Shown here: one piece after another, positions 42,936 to 52,584 of the stretch
How the letters are laid out: each line of letters opens with the position of its first letter
How positions within the stretch are numbered: the first letter of the stretch is position 1
Origin: Kineococcus endophyticus
GTDB lineage: Bacteria > Actinomycetota > Actinomycetes > Actinomycetales > Kineococcaceae
Length of the DNA stretch: 64,000 bases
Direction: 5' to 3'
NCBI RefSeq assembly: GCF_040796495.1
Contig: NZ_JBFNQN010000003.1
Coordinates: 1 to 64,000, forward strand
Notes under the pieces: model-generated
What the model was told of the DNA's origin: nothing
The model's database searches: none
Seen by the model: the letters and a program-made list of their open reading frames with translations, nothing else
Program-made: the position numbers and the translations under genes

Positions 42936-43955
42936 TCAGCGGCCGGTGACCTGCAGCAGCCGGTCACCGGCCTGCAGCGTCTCGACCTGGTGGTACAGCA
43001 GGGTCTTGCCGTCGCGCAGGACCGCCAGGACGGGGACGTCGAGGTCGGCCGGGCGACGGCCCTCGTCCTGCGGGCGCAGCGGCACCTCCTCCAGGTCCAG
43101 ACCGGAGCCGAAGGACACCAGGTCCTCCACGACCGCGACGGCGGCCGGGCTGCCGGCGGCCAGGCCCAGCAGCCGGCCCGTCGTCTCGGACGTCACGACG
43201 ACGGAGTCGGCGCCCGACTGCTTCAGCAGGTCCGCGTGCTCGGCCTCCCGCGCGGTGACGACGACGGTCGCGCGGGCGTTGAGCCGTCGCAGCGCGAGGG
43301 TCGCCAGGATCGCCGTGTCGTCCCGGTCGACGGCCACGAGGACCGTGTGGGCCCGCCCGGCCAGCGCCGTCACGAACGTCTCCGAGCGCGTGACGTCGCC
43401 CGTGACGCACAGGTAGCCGTCGCGGGCGGCGTCGGCCGTGGCGATGGGGCTGCGGTCGACGACGAGGATCCGGTCGGCGGGGGTCCCCGTCGACCGCAGC
43501 TCCCGCACCGCGTTGCGGCCCTTCGTGCCGTAGCCGAGGACGATGACGTGGTCGCGCATGCGGGCCCTCCACCGCGCGAGGCGGATCTCGGTGCGGGAGC
43601 GCTCGGTGAGCGCGGAGATGGTCGTGCCGACGAGGACGACGACGAACAGGATGCGGACCGGCGTCACGAAGAGCGCGTTGACGAGCCGGGCCCCGTCGGT
43701 CACCGGGACGATGTCGCCGTAGCCGGTCGTCGAGAGCGTGACGGTCGTGTAGTAGAGCGCGTCGAGGCCGGACAGCGTCCCGTCGACGTTGTCGCGGTAG
43801 CCGTCGCGTTCGAGGTAGACGACGCCCCAGCTCACCAGCACCAGGGCGAACGCGAACGCGAAGCGGCCCACGATGGCCAGGACCGGCGGGGTCGGACGCC
43901 GCACCGGCAGTCGCAGTCGGGAGACGGTCTCGGCCACGTCCGCAGTCTGCTGCAC
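42936..43955 (-). CDS. Two-helix potassium channel with TrkA-N (RCK) domain
   Basis: A 339-residue channel. Two membrane helices (AIVGRFAFAFALVLVSWGVVY and around ILFVVVLVGTTIS) flank a pore loop with the K+ selectivity filter TVTLSTTGYGD. From about 130 a Rossmann RCK domain (HVIVLGYGTKGRNAV) and a TrkA-C-like end bind nucleotide or ions to gate it. The GTG start at 43955 is the best fit; others lie upstream. Convergent with the uracil permease. Confidence 0.88.
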   Translation of the reverse strand: MQQTADVAETVSRLRLPVRRPTPPVLAIVGRFAFAFALVLVSWGVVYLERDGYRDNVDGTLSGLDALYYTTVTLSTTGYGDIVPVTDGARLVNALFVTPVRILFVVVLVGTTISALTERSRTEIRLARWRARMRDHVIVLGYGTKGRNAVRELRSTGTPADRILVVDRSPIATADAARDGYLCVTGDVTRSETFVTALAGRAHTVLVAVDRDDTAILATLALRRLNARATVVVTAREAEHADLLKQSGADSVVVTSETTGRLLGLAAGSPAAVAVVEDLVSFGSGLDLEEVPLRPQDEGRRPADLDVPVLAVLRDGKTLLYHQVETLQAGDRLLQVTGR

Positions 43956-44053
43956 CGCGCGCCTCCCGTCGCGCGGGTGATCACCCTCCGGCGTGTGGAC
44001 GGGCGGGGGACCCGGCCCGGTGCCACGATGGCGCCGACGAGCGGGGGCACTGC

Positions 44054-44422
44054 GTGCACGGACACGAGTGGGACGACGACAGGGCGTGGCAGGGCGCTGC
44101 GCCCGCTGTCGTCGCCCCCGCCGCTCTCGCGGCCACGCCGTCACCCCTGGCCCCGGCTCGCCGGCCCGGACTGGCCGTGCTCCTGACGTTCCTCTGGCTC
44201 GGGGCCGGCAACTGCTACGCCGGCCAGGTCGGGCTCGGCGTGACGCTCGCGCTCGTGCAGCTCGTCTGCCTGCCCCTGGCGGGTCTCTTCGCCTCGATCA
44301 CCCTCGGCGTCTCGCTGCTCGTCTCGGTGCCGGTGTGGTTGGCTGCCGTCGCGGTCGCCGGGGCCTCGGCCCACGCCCGCTGCCGGGAGCTGCTCGTCGG
44401 CCCGGGGCCGGACGGGTCCTGA
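44054..44422 (+). CDS. Small TM2-like membrane protein (copy 1)
   Basis: A 122-residue protein. A hydrophilic Ala/Pro-rich N-terminus is followed by three hydrophobic segments starting at RRPGLAVLLTFLWLGAGNCYAG. The segment LWLGAGNCYAGQVGLGV is identical in the next gene, so the two are a tandem duplication. The G-x-G-x-x-Y-x-G pattern resembles TM2-domain proteins. GTG start. Function unknown. Confidence 0.72.
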   Translation: MHGHEWDDDRAWQGAAPAVVAPAALAATPSPLAPARRPGLAVLLTFLWLGAGNCYAGQVGLGVTLALVQLVCLPLAGLFASITLGVSLLVSVPVWLAAVAVAGASAHARCRELLVGPGPDGS

Positions 44423-44472
44423 CACCCGGCGCGACGACTGCCACGATGGCGGTCCGACGGACGGGGGACGAC

Positions 44473-44889
44473 GTGAGCGGTTTCCAGCCGGGGCCGAGTG
44501 ACGGCCGCGCGTGGCAGGACCGGGATCCGGTGCAGGAGCGGCAGGCGTGGCAACCGCAGCCACCACCGCAGGGCCCCGTCGTGCCGTACGGGCAGGCCCC
44601 CCGCCAGGTCGTGGTCGTGCCGGCCAAGAACCCCGGGCTGGCGGTGCTGTTCTCGTTCCTCTGGCTCGGGGCCGGGAACTGCTACGCGGGACAGGTCGGG
44701 CTGGGCGTCGCCTTCATCGTCGCGCAGGTCGTCTGCGCGCCGATCGCGGCGCTCCTCGCCACCGTCACGGTCGGCTTCTCCCTGTTCTTCACGGTTCCGG
44801 TGTGGATCGCCGCCTTCGCCGTCTCGGCCGCCACCGGGTACGCCCGCTGCCAGGCCCACAACGCGGCCCTGGGGATCCGGGGGCTCTGA
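44473..44889 (+). CDS. Small TM2-like membrane protein (copy 2)
   Basis: A 138-residue paralogue of the preceding gene, with a longer Gln/Pro-rich N-terminus (QAWQPQPPPQGPVVPYGQ) and the same three-segment membrane region. The two C-termini (SAHARCRE versus GYARCQAHN) remain alignable. GTG start 50 bp after the first copy, with a strong bidirectional terminator after it. Confidence 0.74.
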   Translation: MSGFQPGPSDGRAWQDRDPVQERQAWQPQPPPQGPVVPYGQAPRQVVVVPAKNPGLAVLFSFLWLGAGNCYAGQVGLGVAFIVAQVVCAPIAALLATVTVGFSLFFTVPVWIAAFAVSAATGYARCQAHNAALGIRGL

Positions 44890-44900
44890 GCACAGGACGA

Positions 44901-44936
44901 CGAAGGCCCCGACCGCGATGGCGGTCGGGGCCTTCG
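44901..44936. terminator. Bidirectional rho-independent terminator
   Basis: CGAAGGCCCCGACCGC and its exact complement flank a 4-base loop, between the convergent TM2-like gene and asd. It is a 16-bp perfect stem with strong GC content. Confidence 0.85.
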
Positions 44937-44948
44937 CGGCAGCGCGGC

Positions 44949-46019
44949 TCAGGCGGTGAGCTCGGCCGCGATCAGCTCGGCGATCTGCGCGGTGTTCAGC
45001 GCGGCACCCTTGCGGAGGTTGTCGCCGCAGACGAACAGGTCGAGCGTGTTCGGGAAGTCCAGCGCCTGGCGCAGGCGGCCGACGACGGTCGGGTCCCCGC
45101 CCACGGTGCGCGCCGGCGTCGGGAAGACGCCGTTCGCGAGGTCGTCCTGCACGTCGACGCTCGGCGCCGCCTCGAGCGCCGCCGTCGCCTCGGCCACCGT
45201 GACCGGCTGCGCGAACGTCGCGTGGACGGCGAGGGAGTGCGTCGTCTGCACGGGCACGCGGACGCAGGTCGCGGACACCTTGAGGTCGGGGATCCCGAGG
45301 ATCTTGCGGGACTCGTTGCGGACCTTGAGCTCCTCGCTCGTCCAGCCGTCGTCCTTAAGCGACCCGGCGACCGGGATGACGTTGAGGGCGAGGTGGGTCT
45401 GGAACGGGGAGTCGTCGCCCAGCTTCTCGGAGACGACCTTCGCGGTGTCGCCCGCGGTCGACCCGAGCGTCCGCTGGCCGGCGATGACCTCGATCTCGTC
45501 GTACAGCCGGTCCACACCGGGCTGCCCGGCGCCCGAGGCCGCCTGGTAGCTGGCGACGACGAGTTCGGTGAGCTGCCACTTCGAGTGCAGGGCGCCGAGG
45601 GCGTCCATCATCGTCAGGGTCGTGCAGTTCGGGTTGGCGATGATGCCCTTGGGGCGGTTGCGGGCGGCGGCGCCGTTGACCTCGGGCACGACGAGGGGGA
45701 CCTCGTCGTCCATGCGGAACGCACCGGAGTTGTCGACGGCCACCGCGCCGCGCTCGGCGGCGATCGGCGCCCACACCGCGGACACCTCGTCGGGGACGTC
45801 GAACATCGCGACGTCGACGCCGTCGAAGACCTCGGGCGTCAGCTCGCGCACGACGACGTCCTCGCCGCGCACCTGCAGGACCTTGCCGGCCGAGCGGGCG
45901 GAGGCGACGAGACGGATCTCGCCCCACACGTCGGGGCGCTCGGACAGGATGCCGAGCATCACCGTGCCGACGGCGCCCGTGGCGCCGACGACCGCGAGGG
46001 TGGGCTTGCGGGTGCTCAT
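44949..46019 (-). CDS. asd: Aspartate-semialdehyde dehydrogenase
   Basis: A 356-residue NADPH-dependent enzyme making aspartate semialdehyde from aspartyl phosphate for lysine, diaminopimelate, threonine and methionine. GATGAVG at 12-18 binds NADP, and Cys132 in [11 protein letters not shown] is the catalytic thiol. [11 protein letters not shown] and a late [10 protein letters not shown] complete the active site. It overlaps lysC by 4 bp (ATGA), the standard actinobacterial lysC-asd operon. Confidence 0.97.
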   Translation of the reverse strand: MSTRKPTLAVVGATGAVGTVMLGILSERPDVWGEIRLVASARSAGKVLQVRGEDVVVRELTPEVFDGVDVAMFDVPDEVSAVWAPIAAERGAVAVDNSGAFRMDDEVPLVVPEVNGAAARNRPKGIIANPNCTTLTMMDALGALHSKWQLTELVVASYQAASGAGQPGVDRLYDEIEVIAGQRTLGSTAGDTAKVVSEKLGDDSPFQTHLALNVIPVAGSLKDDGWTSEELKVRNESRKILGIPDLKVSATCVRVPVQTTHSLAVHATFAQPVTVAEATAALEAAPSVDVQDDLANGVFPTPARTVGGDPTVVGRLRQALDFPNTLDLFVCGDNLRKGAALNTAQIAELIAAELTA

Positions 46020-47311
46020 CGTCCGGTACCTCCGTAGACCACGGCTTCACCCTCGGCGTCCAGGCCGAAGGCGGTGTGCACAGCGCGGACGGCGTCGTCG
46101 AGCTGGTCGGCGCGCGTCACGACGGAGATGCGGATCTCCGAGGTGGAGATCATCTCGAGGTTGATCTCCTTCTTGGCCAGGGCGTCGAAGAACGTCGCCG
46201 AGACGCCCGGGTGCGAGCGCATCCCGACGCCGATGAGCGAGACCTTGCCGATCTGGTCGTCGTACTCCAGGCGGTCGAAGCCGATGGCCGGCTTGACCTT
46301 CTCGAGTGCGGCGGTCGCCGTCGCGCCCTCGGACTTGGGCAGCGTGAAGGAGACGTCCGTGCGGCCCGAGGCACCCACCGAGACGTTCTGCACGATCATG
46401 TCGATGTTGATCTCGGCCTCGGCGACGGCCTTGAAGATCGCGGCGGCGGTCCCGGGGTTGTCCGGCACCCCCACGACGGTGATCTTGGCCTCGCTGCGGT
46501 CGTGCGCGACACCGGAGATGATCGGCTGCTCCACGGGTTCCTCCCCGGTCTGGTGGGTCCTGAAGGCTTCGGGGATCGGGGAGTCGGTCACCCAGGTCCC
46601 CTCGTGCGGGCTGAAGGAGCTGCGCACGTGGATCGGCAGGTCGTAGTTCCGTGCGTACTCGACGCAGCGGAGCATGAGGATCTTGGCGCCGCAGGCCGCC
46701 ATCTCCAGCATCTCCTCGCTGGCGATGCGGCTGATCTTGCGGGCCGTCGGCACGATGCGCGGGTCGGCCGTGAACACGCCGTCCACGTCGGTGTAGATCT
46801 CGCAGACGTCGGCCTTCAGTGCCGCGGCCAGCGCGACGGCCGTCGTGTCCGAACCACCGCGACCGAGCGTCGTGATGTCCTTCGTGTCCTGGCTGACGCC
46901 CTGGAACCCGGCGACGATCGCGATGGCGCCCTCGTCGAGCGCGGACCGGATGCGGCCCGGCGTGACGTCGATGATGCGGGCCCGGCCGTGCGAGGAGTCG
47001 GTGATGACGCCGGCCTGCGAGCCGGTGAACGACCGCGCCTCCAGGCCCAGGTTCGAGATCGCCATGGCGAGGACCGCCATCGAGATCCGCTCGCCCGAGG
47101 TCAGCAGCATGTCCAGCTCGCGCGCCGGCGGCATGGGGCTGACCTGCTCGGCGAGGTCGATGAGCTCGTCCGTCGTGTCACCCATCGCCGAGACCACGAC
47201 GACGACCTCGTGGCCGGCGCGCTTGGTCGCGGCGATGCGCTTCGCGACACGCTTGATGCCGTCGGCATCAGCGACCGAGGAACCGCCGAACTTCTGCACC
47301 ACGAGAGCCAC
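46016..47311 (-). CDS. lysC: Aspartokinase
   Basis: A 431-residue kinase phosphorylating aspartate, the first step of the aspartate amino-acid pathway. It begins [20 protein letters not shown] (K-F-G-G-S-S nucleotide motif) and includes [17 protein letters not shown]. Two ACT domains from about 265 to the end ([14 protein letters not shown] and [19 protein letters not shown]) would bind lysine/threonine for feedback control. An internal start giving a separate regulatory subunit is known in corynebacteria but could not be established here. Confidence 0.97.
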   Translation of the reverse strand: MALVVQKFGGSSVADADGIKRVAKRIAATKRAGHEVVVVVSAMGDTTDELIDLAEQVSPMPPARELDMLLTSGERISMAVLAMAISNLGLEARSFTGSQAGVITDSSHGRARIIDVTPGRIRSALDEGAIAIVAGFQGVSQDTKDITTLGRGGSDTTAVALAAALKADVCEIYTDVDGVFTADPRIVPTARKISRIASEEMLEMAACGAKILMLRCVEYARNYDLPIHVRSSFSPHEGTWVTDSPIPEAFRTHQTGEEPVEQPIISGVAHDRSEAKITVVGVPDNPGTAAAIFKAVAEAEINIDMIVQNVSVGASGRTDVSFTLPKSEGATATAALEKVKPAIGFDRLEYDDQIGKVSLIGVGMRSHPGVSATFFDALAKKEINLEMISTSEIRISVVTRADQLDDAVRAVHTAFGLDAEGEAVVYGGTGR

Positions 47312-47413
47312 GAGCGGGATTCTACGGAAGCGCTCACGGTGCTCCGGGCCGTGCTCAACCGCGGGCTGACCTGCTGGGCAATGTGTCCAGCGGGCAGCGG
47401 CCGGTCCGTCGGT

Positions 47414-47986
47414 TCAGGGGTGCAGCGCGTCGAACTCGGCGTCGGCGGCCGTCTCGGCGTCCACGTCGAGCCGCAGGTGGGCCAGCAGCGACTGCAGCAC
47501 GCGCAGCGCCGCGGTGGCCCGAGGGCCCCAGGAGGACAGGTAGGAGAACTGCCACCACCACAGCGCCTCGGTGACGTCGCCGCGCTCGTGGTGGCGCAGG
47601 CCGTGCTCGAGGTCGGCGGCGATCGAGGCCAGGTCGTCCGACAGCGCGCCGCGCACGAGCTTGGCGTTGGTCAGCGGGTCGACGACGTCGGCGTAGTCGT
47701 CCAGGCCCTCCAGGACGTTGGCCAGGCTGGTCCGCACGGGGTCGACGTCGGGGTCCGGGCCCGCGTCCGGCTCGAAGCGGCGCGCGGGGACGATGTCGTC
47801 GACGGCCCCCAGGCGCGCCCCGGTGAGGAGGGTCTGGCTCACCGCGAGCAGCAGGACCGACAGGGCCGTGGAGTCCATGCGGCCCGTCGCGACCTCGGTG
47901 ACGCTGGAGAGGTAGGCGCGGACCTCGGCCGCCGTCGCGTCGGCGAGCCCCGTGAGCTCGTCGGACTCGGGGGTCTGGTCAGCCAT
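47414..47986 (-). CDS. DUF5063 protein
   Basis: A 190-residue helical acidic protein with [22 protein letters not shown] near the C-terminus, the DUF5063 signature. It sits directly after recR, overlapping it by 8 bp, in the order conserved in actinobacteria. Its role is unknown; the link to recombination repair is positional. Confidence 0.85.
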   Translation of the reverse strand: MADQTPESDELTGLADATAAEVRAYLSSVTEVATGRMDSTALSVLLLAVSQTLLTGARLGAVDDIVPARRFEPDAGPDPDVDPVRTSLANVLEGLDDYADVVDPLTNAKLVRGALSDDLASIAADLEHGLRHHERGDVTEALWWWQFSYLSSWGPRATAALRVLQSLLAHLRLDVDAETAADAEFDALHP

Positions 47987-48578
47987 CGAGGGACCTCCGT
48001 CCGGCGAACGCCCGTCCGAGCGTCACCTCGTCCGCGTACTCCAGGTCACCACCGACCGGGAGGCCGGAGGCCAGGCGGGTCACCCTGATCCCCATGGGCT
48101 TCAGCAGCCGCGCCAGGTACGTCGCGGTGGCCTCGCCCTCGAGGTTGGGGTCCGTCGCGATGATCGTCTCGGTCACCTCGCCGTCGGACAAGCGGGAGAG
48201 CAGCTCGCGCATCCGCAGGTCGTCCGGGCCGATGCCCTCCATGGGGCTGATCGCACCGCCGAGCACGTGGTAGCGGCCGCGGAACTCCCGCGTCTTCTCG
48301 ATGGCCACGACGTCCTTGGCCTCCTCGACGACGCAGATGACGCTCGGGTCGCGGCGCGGGTCGCGGCACACCCGGCACAGCTCCTCCTGCGCCACGTTGC
48401 CGCAGACGGTGCAGAACCGGACGCGGCTCTTGACCTCGGTGAGCACCTCGGCGAGGCGCTTGACGTCGTCGGCGTCGGCCGCGAGCAGGTGGAACGCGAT
48501 GCGCTGGGCGCTCTTGGGTCCCACGCCGGGGAGCCGACCGAGCTCGTCGATCAGGTCCTGGACGACTCCTTCGTACAC
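47979..48578 (-). CDS. recR: Recombination mediator RecR
   Basis: A 199-residue protein acting with RecF/RecO to load RecA at gapped DNA. The N-terminal helix-hairpin-helix ([20 protein letters not shown]), the four-Cys zinc site (CTVCG...CRVC) and the TOPRIM domain ([22 protein letters not shown]) are all present. ATG start. It follows dnaX with 89 bp between, and overlaps the DUF5063 gene. Confidence 0.97.
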   Translation of the reverse strand: MYEGVVQDLIDELGRLPGVGPKSAQRIAFHLLAADADDVKRLAEVLTEVKSRVRFCTVCGNVAQEELCRVCRDPRRDPSVICVVEEAKDVVAIEKTREFRGRYHVLGGAISPMEGIGPDDLRMRELLSRLSDGEVTETIIATDPNLEGEATATYLARLLKPMGIRVTRLASGLPVGGDLEYADEVTLGRAFAGRRSLDG

Positions 48579-48667
48579 GTCCCGAGCCTACGTGGCCGTC
48601 CGGGCAGGACCGGACCACCGAGCGTCACCGCGTGTGGTCCGGCGCCGCCTCGTGCCGTCGCACGTCG

Positions 48668-50866
48668 TCACGTGTCGTCGCTGAGCACCCGGCCGCCGAG
48701 GATCTGCTCGACGACCGCGATCCCCACGAGCCCGGCGTCCTCGGCGTCCTCGTCGTCGCGGCTGGGGGTGTCGTCCTCCGGCGCGACGGCGACCGCCGCC
48801 GGTGCGGGGGGAGCAGACGCCGCCGGCGTCGGTGACGGCGCGGACGAGGGTGCGGCCGGTTCCGCGCGGCGGGGGCGGGACAGCTGCTCCTCGCCCGGGT
48901 CCTCTATCGGTTCCTCCGGCGGGGGGACGTCGGCGTAGTAGTCGTTGCCCGCGGGGGCCGGCGCCGGAGGCGTGGACCGCTGCGACGGGGGCGCGGGGGG
49001 CTGCTGACCGCCGGCCGGCCCTCGGGAGGGCTGCGCGCCGGTCGGGGCGGGGGCGGCCGGGGCCGGGGCGGCGGGGGCGGGCGGACGTGCCGGGGCCGAC
49101 CACCCACCCCGGGACGGGCGCTGGCCCCCGCCGCGGGCACCCCCACCGCCCCCGGCTGCCTCGCCGCCGACGGCGACGACCTTGGCCTCGATGCCCGTGA
49201 CCTGGAACAGCGCCTCGGCGACGAACCCGGCGTCGTTGCCGCGCGCGAAGCGGGCCGCGAGCTGCGGCGAGCGGAACTGCAGGCTGAGGACGCCCCCGCG
49301 GAAGTCCGCGACTGTCGCGTTCTCGGCCACGAGGGACCACGTGAGCCGCTTGACGGTGAACAGGGCACCGAGCACCTCGGTCCACAGGCGGCGGACCGTC
49401 TCCGCGTCGCCCCCGGCCGCGGGTGCGGACGGCGGTGGGGCGTCGACGGGGACGGGCGTCGGGGCGGGGGAGCCGGGCAGCCCGCCCGTCGTGGGGGCCG
49501 GTGGCTCGGCGGTCGGACGTGCCTCCGGGGCGGGGGAGCCAGGGGTGCGGGCGGCCGGCCAGCCGCCCCCGGTGGTCGCCGGTTCGGGCGTCGGCGTCGG
49601 CGCGGGGTCGGTGGGGGTAGGCGTCGGGGCGGGCGCGGGCGCGGGTGCCGGGGTGGCGGCGGGCGCAGGTGCGGGGGCGGCGGAGCTCACGGCGGCCGGC
49701 ACGCCGCCGGCGGCGGAGATGCGGCGCTCCAACCGGTCCAGCCGCGTCCCGAGGCCGCCGTCGGTGTCGGCACCCGGCAGCAGCAGGCGCGCGCAGAGCA
49801 GTTCGAGCTGCAGCCGCGGCGACGTCGCGCCCGTCATCTGCTCCAGCCCGGCGGCCACGACGTCGGCGGCGCGGGACAGCTCGTTGCGCCCCAGGTGGGC
49901 GGCCTGCGCCTGCAGCCGTTCGAGGGCGTCCTCGGGGACGGCCAGGGCGTCCCCGGCCGCGTCACCCACGGCGGCGACGATGACGAGGTCCCGCAGGCGC
50001 TGCAGCAGGTCGTCGGCGAACCGGCGCGGTTCCTGGCCGGTGTCGACGACCCGTTCGACGGCCCGGAAGACCGTCGCGGCGTCCCCGGCCGCGATCGCCT
50101 CGACGACGTCGTCGAGCAGGGACGCGTGCGTGTACCCCAGGAGGGCGACCGCGATGTCGTAGGTGACGCCGTCCTCGCCCGCCCCGGCGATGAGCTGGTC
50201 CAGGACCGACAGGGTGTCGCGGACGGACCCCCCGCCGGCGCGGACGACGAGGGGCAGCACGCCCTTGCCGATCTGCACGCCCTCCTTCTCGGCCAGCTCG
50301 CCGAGGTACGTCGTGAGCTGGGCCGGGGGCACGAGCCGGAACGGGTAGTGGTGGGTGCGGGAGCGGATGGTCGTCAGGACCTTGTCCGGCTCGGTCGTGG
50401 CGAAGACGAACTTCACGTGCGGCGGCGGCTCCTCGACCGTCTTGAGCAGCGCGTTGAAGCCCGCCGCCGTGACCATGTGGGCCTCGTCGAGGATGTAGAC
50501 CTTGAAGCGGTCGCGCGCGGGGGCGAAGGACACGCGCTCGCGCAGGTCGCGGGCGTCGTCGACGCCGTTGTGGGAGGCCGCGTCGATCTCGACGACGTCG
50601 ATGCTGCCCGGGCCGCCGTTGGCCAGGTCCAGGCAGGAGTCGCACGTCCCGCACGGCGTCGGGGTCGGGCCCTGCGCGCAGTTCAGGCAGCGGGCCAGGA
50701 TGCGGGCGCTCGTCGTCTTGCCGCACCCGCGGGGCCCGGAGAAGAGGTAGGCGTGCGTCACGCGGCCCTTGGACAGCGCGTGCATGAGCGGGGTCGTGAC
50801 GTGCTCCTGGCCGATGACCTCGGAGAAGGCCTCGGGCCGGTACCGGCGGTAGAGCGCTGTCGTCAC
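48668..50866 (-). CDS. dnaX: DNA polymerase III subunit gamma/tau
   Basis: A 732-residue clamp-loader ATPase. Walker A is GPRGCGKTTSARI, the zinc site is CLNCAQGPTPTPCGTCDSC, the DExx box is YILDEAHM and sensor 1 is VFATTEPDKV. Residues about 390-460 and 490-640 are Pro/Ala-rich low-complexity linkers, unusually long, around a tau-like domain IV/V segment (RRLWTEVLGALFTVKRLTWSL). GTG 50866 gives the conserved N-terminus TTALYRRYRPEAFSEVIGQ. No slippery heptamer was seen, so only the long form is predicted. Confidence 0.97.
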   Translation of the reverse strand: MTTALYRRYRPEAFSEVIGQEHVTTPLMHALSKGRVTHAYLFSGPRGCGKTTSARILARCLNCAQGPTPTPCGTCDSCLDLANGGPGSIDVVEIDAASHNGVDDARDLRERVSFAPARDRFKVYILDEAHMVTAAGFNALLKTVEEPPPHVKFVFATTEPDKVLTTIRSRTHHYPFRLVPPAQLTTYLGELAEKEGVQIGKGVLPLVVRAGGGSVRDTLSVLDQLIAGAGEDGVTYDIAVALLGYTHASLLDDVVEAIAAGDAATVFRAVERVVDTGQEPRRFADDLLQRLRDLVIVAAVGDAAGDALAVPEDALERLQAQAAHLGRNELSRAADVVAAGLEQMTGATSPRLQLELLCARLLLPGADTDGGLGTRLDRLERRISAAGGVPAAVSSAAPAPAPAATPAPAPAPAPTPTPTDPAPTPTPEPATTGGGWPAARTPGSPAPEARPTAEPPAPTTGGLPGSPAPTPVPVDAPPPSAPAAGGDAETVRRLWTEVLGALFTVKRLTWSLVAENATVADFRGGVLSLQFRSPQLAARFARGNDAGFVAEALFQVTGIEAKVVAVGGEAAGGGGGARGGGQRPSRGGWSAPARPPAPAAPAPAAPAPTGAQPSRGPAGGQQPPAPPSQRSTPPAPAPAGNDYYADVPPPEEPIEDPGEEQLSRPRRAEPAAPSSAPSPTPAASAPPAPAAVAVAPEDDTPSRDDEDAEDAGLVGIAVVEQILGGRVLSDDT

Positions 50867-50957
50867 GGGTCCGAGGCTAACCCGCCCCTCCGACACGCCC
50901 CGCCGTCGTCGTCCGGGGGTGTGGACAGGGCTGAGGACGGGGGCTGCGGGAACGAAG

Positions 50958-51046
50958 GGACCCCCCGCACACCCGCCAGAGCCCATCTACCCTTGCTGCC
51001 TTCCGGCCCTGGGGGGGTTTGACGGGGTGACGCCGCACGAGGGGTC
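50958..51046 (-). ncRNA. ffs: Small signal recognition particle RNA (4.5S-type)
   Basis: On the minus strand the sequence GGGCCGGAAGGCAGCAAGG followed by GTAGATGGGCTC is the universally conserved SRP helix 8 with its GGAA tetraloop and asymmetric loop. The ends pair (GACCCC with GGGGTC), giving about 89 nt. The position just upstream of dnaX is the usual actinobacterial one. The exact 5' and 3' ends are approximate. Confidence 0.93.
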
Positions 51047-51158
51047 TGCGACCACCGTACGACAGCTCCCGGCCCCGGGTCCAACCGCCCTCCCGCAGGG
51101 GTGCGGGACACGGGGGCCGTCACGAGCACCCGTCACGGCGCGCTACGCTGGAGCCACT

Positions 51159-51243
51159 GGAGGATTCGCCTAGTGGCCTATGGCGCACGCTTGGAAAGCG
51201 TGTTGGGTTAACGCCCTCAGGGGTTCAAATCCCCTATCCTCCG
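51159..51243 (+). tRNA. tRNA-Ser (GGA)
   Basis: 85 nt: acceptor GGAGGAT pairs with ATCCTCC, the anticodon arm CACGCTTGGAAAGCGTG reads GGA, a long class II variable arm is present, and the T-arm is AGGGGTTCAAATCCCCT. The CCA is not encoded. Confidence 0.96.
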
Positions 51244-51248
51244 CCGCG

Positions 51249-51285
51249 CGAGGCCCGTCCCGGACACGTTCCGGGGCGGGCCTCG
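51249..51285 (+). terminator. Terminator after tRNA-Ser(GGA)
   Basis: CGAGGCCCGTCCCGGA and TCCGGGGCGGGCCTCG form a near-perfect hairpin around a short CACGT loop, 6 bases after the tRNA. Confidence 0.75.
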
Positions 51286-51352
51286 CTGGTTCTCCGGGCC
51301 CCTCGGCGCGGTGCCGCAGCGCTCCGCCACCTCACCCCTAGACTCCAGCACC

Positions 51353-51652
51353 GTGATCTTCCAGGCCGTCGGCGAAGGGCGCCCGTACCCCGACCACGGG
51401 TACGAGACCGTCGCGCAGTGGTCCGAGGTGCCGCCGCGGCAGGTGCGGCTGGACGAGCTCACGACCACGAAGCGGACGTTGGACCTCGACGCGCTCCTCG
51501 CGGAGGACTCCACCTTCTTCGGCGACCTGTTCGCCCACGTCGTCTCCTGGCGCGGCCGCCTCTACCTCGAGGACGGCCTGCACCGGGCCGTGCGGGCCGC
51601 GCTGCACCAGCGCCAGGTCCTGCACGCGCGGGTCCTCACCCTGCCGGACTGA
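51353..51652 (+). CDS. VapB-family-like small protein
   Basis: A 99-residue protein. It begins VIFQAVGEGRPYPDHG and contains VRLDELTTTKRTLDLDALLAE and YLEDGLHRAVRAALHQRQVL. This conserved actinobacterial protein is usually annotated as a VapB-family antitoxin in my memory, but no toxin gene is adjacent, so an antitoxin role is doubtful. GTG start. It precedes the LytR_C membrane protein gene by 48 bp. Confidence 0.72.
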   Translation: MIFQAVGEGRPYPDHGYETVAQWSEVPPRQVRLDELTTTKRTLDLDALLAEDSTFFGDLFAHVVSWRGRLYLEDGLHRAVRAALHQRQVLHARVLTLPD

Positions 51653-51700
51653 GGGCCGGACTGAGCGCAGGGGCGGGGACACGGGGCACGAGGGGGAGCA

Positions 51701-52336
51701 GTGGCACGCGAACGTGACGACAGCAGCGGCGGCCGGGACGACGCGCGAGGGGACGACCGGGACGACCACGTGCTGCCCGACGTCGACGACGACCTCGACG
51801 TCGAGTCCTACGAGCGCCTGACGGGGCGACGGCGGGCCCGGCTGGTCCGCCAGCGCATCGTGTTCACCGTCGTGGTGGTGCTCGTGCTCGCCGTCGGCGG
51901 CGGCGCCTACCTCGTGTACAGCGACCGGTGGCAGCCCAGCCGCACCACGACCCCCTCGGCCGCACCCTCGACGAGCTGCGTCCCGGCGACCCCGCCGGCC
52001 CTGCTCACCCCCGGCCAGGTGACCGTGGGCGTCCTGAACGGCACGAGCCGCCGGGGTCTGGCCGCGTCGGTGGCGGGGGAGCTGCGCACGCGCGGGTTCG
52101 TCGTGGGCACGGTCGGCAACGCGGGCACCCCCACGGGACCGGCCACCGCGGTCGTCACCTACCCCGAGGCCGCCGTCCAGCAGGCCGTCACGGTCGCGGC
52201 GCGCTTCCCCGAGGTCCAGCTCGTCGCGGACCCGGCGGCGACGGCCGTCACCGTCAGCCTCGGCGACGGCTACCAGCAGATGCTCGGCGAGGGCGCCCTC
52301 GTGACGCCGCTGCCGCCGGGCTCGCCCACCTGCTGA
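51701..52336 (+). CDS. LytR_C-domain membrane protein (Cei-like)
   Basis: A 211-residue protein. About 50 acidic cytoplasmic residues are followed by one membrane helix (IVFTVVVVLVLAVGGGAYLVY), a short linker and a LytR C-terminal domain (VTVGVLNGTSRRGLAASVAGEL, then VQLVADPAATAVTVSLG). Mycobacterial Cei (Rv2700) has the same layout and supports cell-envelope integrity. GTG start. Confidence 0.82.
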   Translation: MARERDDSSGGRDDARGDDRDDHVLPDVDDDLDVESYERLTGRRRARLVRQRIVFTVVVVLVLAVGGGAYLVYSDRWQPSRTTTPSAAPSTSCVPATPPALLTPGQVTVGVLNGTSRRGLAASVAGELRTRGFVVGTVGNAGTPTGPATAVVTYPEAAVQQAVTVAARFPEVQLVADPAATAVTVSLGDGYQQMLGEGALVTPLPPGSPTC

Positions 52337-52352
52337 GGGACCCCAGCGACGA

Positions 52353-52386
52353 GGAAGGGCCCCGGAACCGCAGTTCCGGGGCCCTT
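52353..52386. terminator. Terminator, LytR_C gene / tRNA-Ser(CGA)
   Basis: GAAGGGCCCCGGAAC and GTTCCGGGGCCCTTC form a perfect 15-bp stem with a short loop, between convergent transcripts, so it can serve both. Confidence 0.85.
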
Positions 52387-52395
52387 CTCGTGACG

Positions 52396-52482
52396 CGGTG
52401 ACGGTGGGATTTGAACCCACGGAGGAGTTGCCCCCTCACACGCTTTCGAGGCGTGCTCCTTAGGCCGCTCGGACACATCACC
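52396..52482 (-). tRNA. tRNA-Ser (CGA)
   Basis: 87 nt on the minus strand: acceptor GGTGATG with CGTCACC, anticodon loop CTCGAAA reading CGA, long variable arm (GAGGGGGCAACTCCTC), T-arm GTGGGTTCAAATCCCAC. Confidence 0.95.
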
Positions 52483-52584
52483 CTGTTCACGTCGCGGACC
52501 GCTGGTGCAGGCACCGGCGTTCGCGTCGCGGGACCACCCTACACGGCGTGACGGGCCCTCCGTCACGCCCGCGTCACACCCGCG

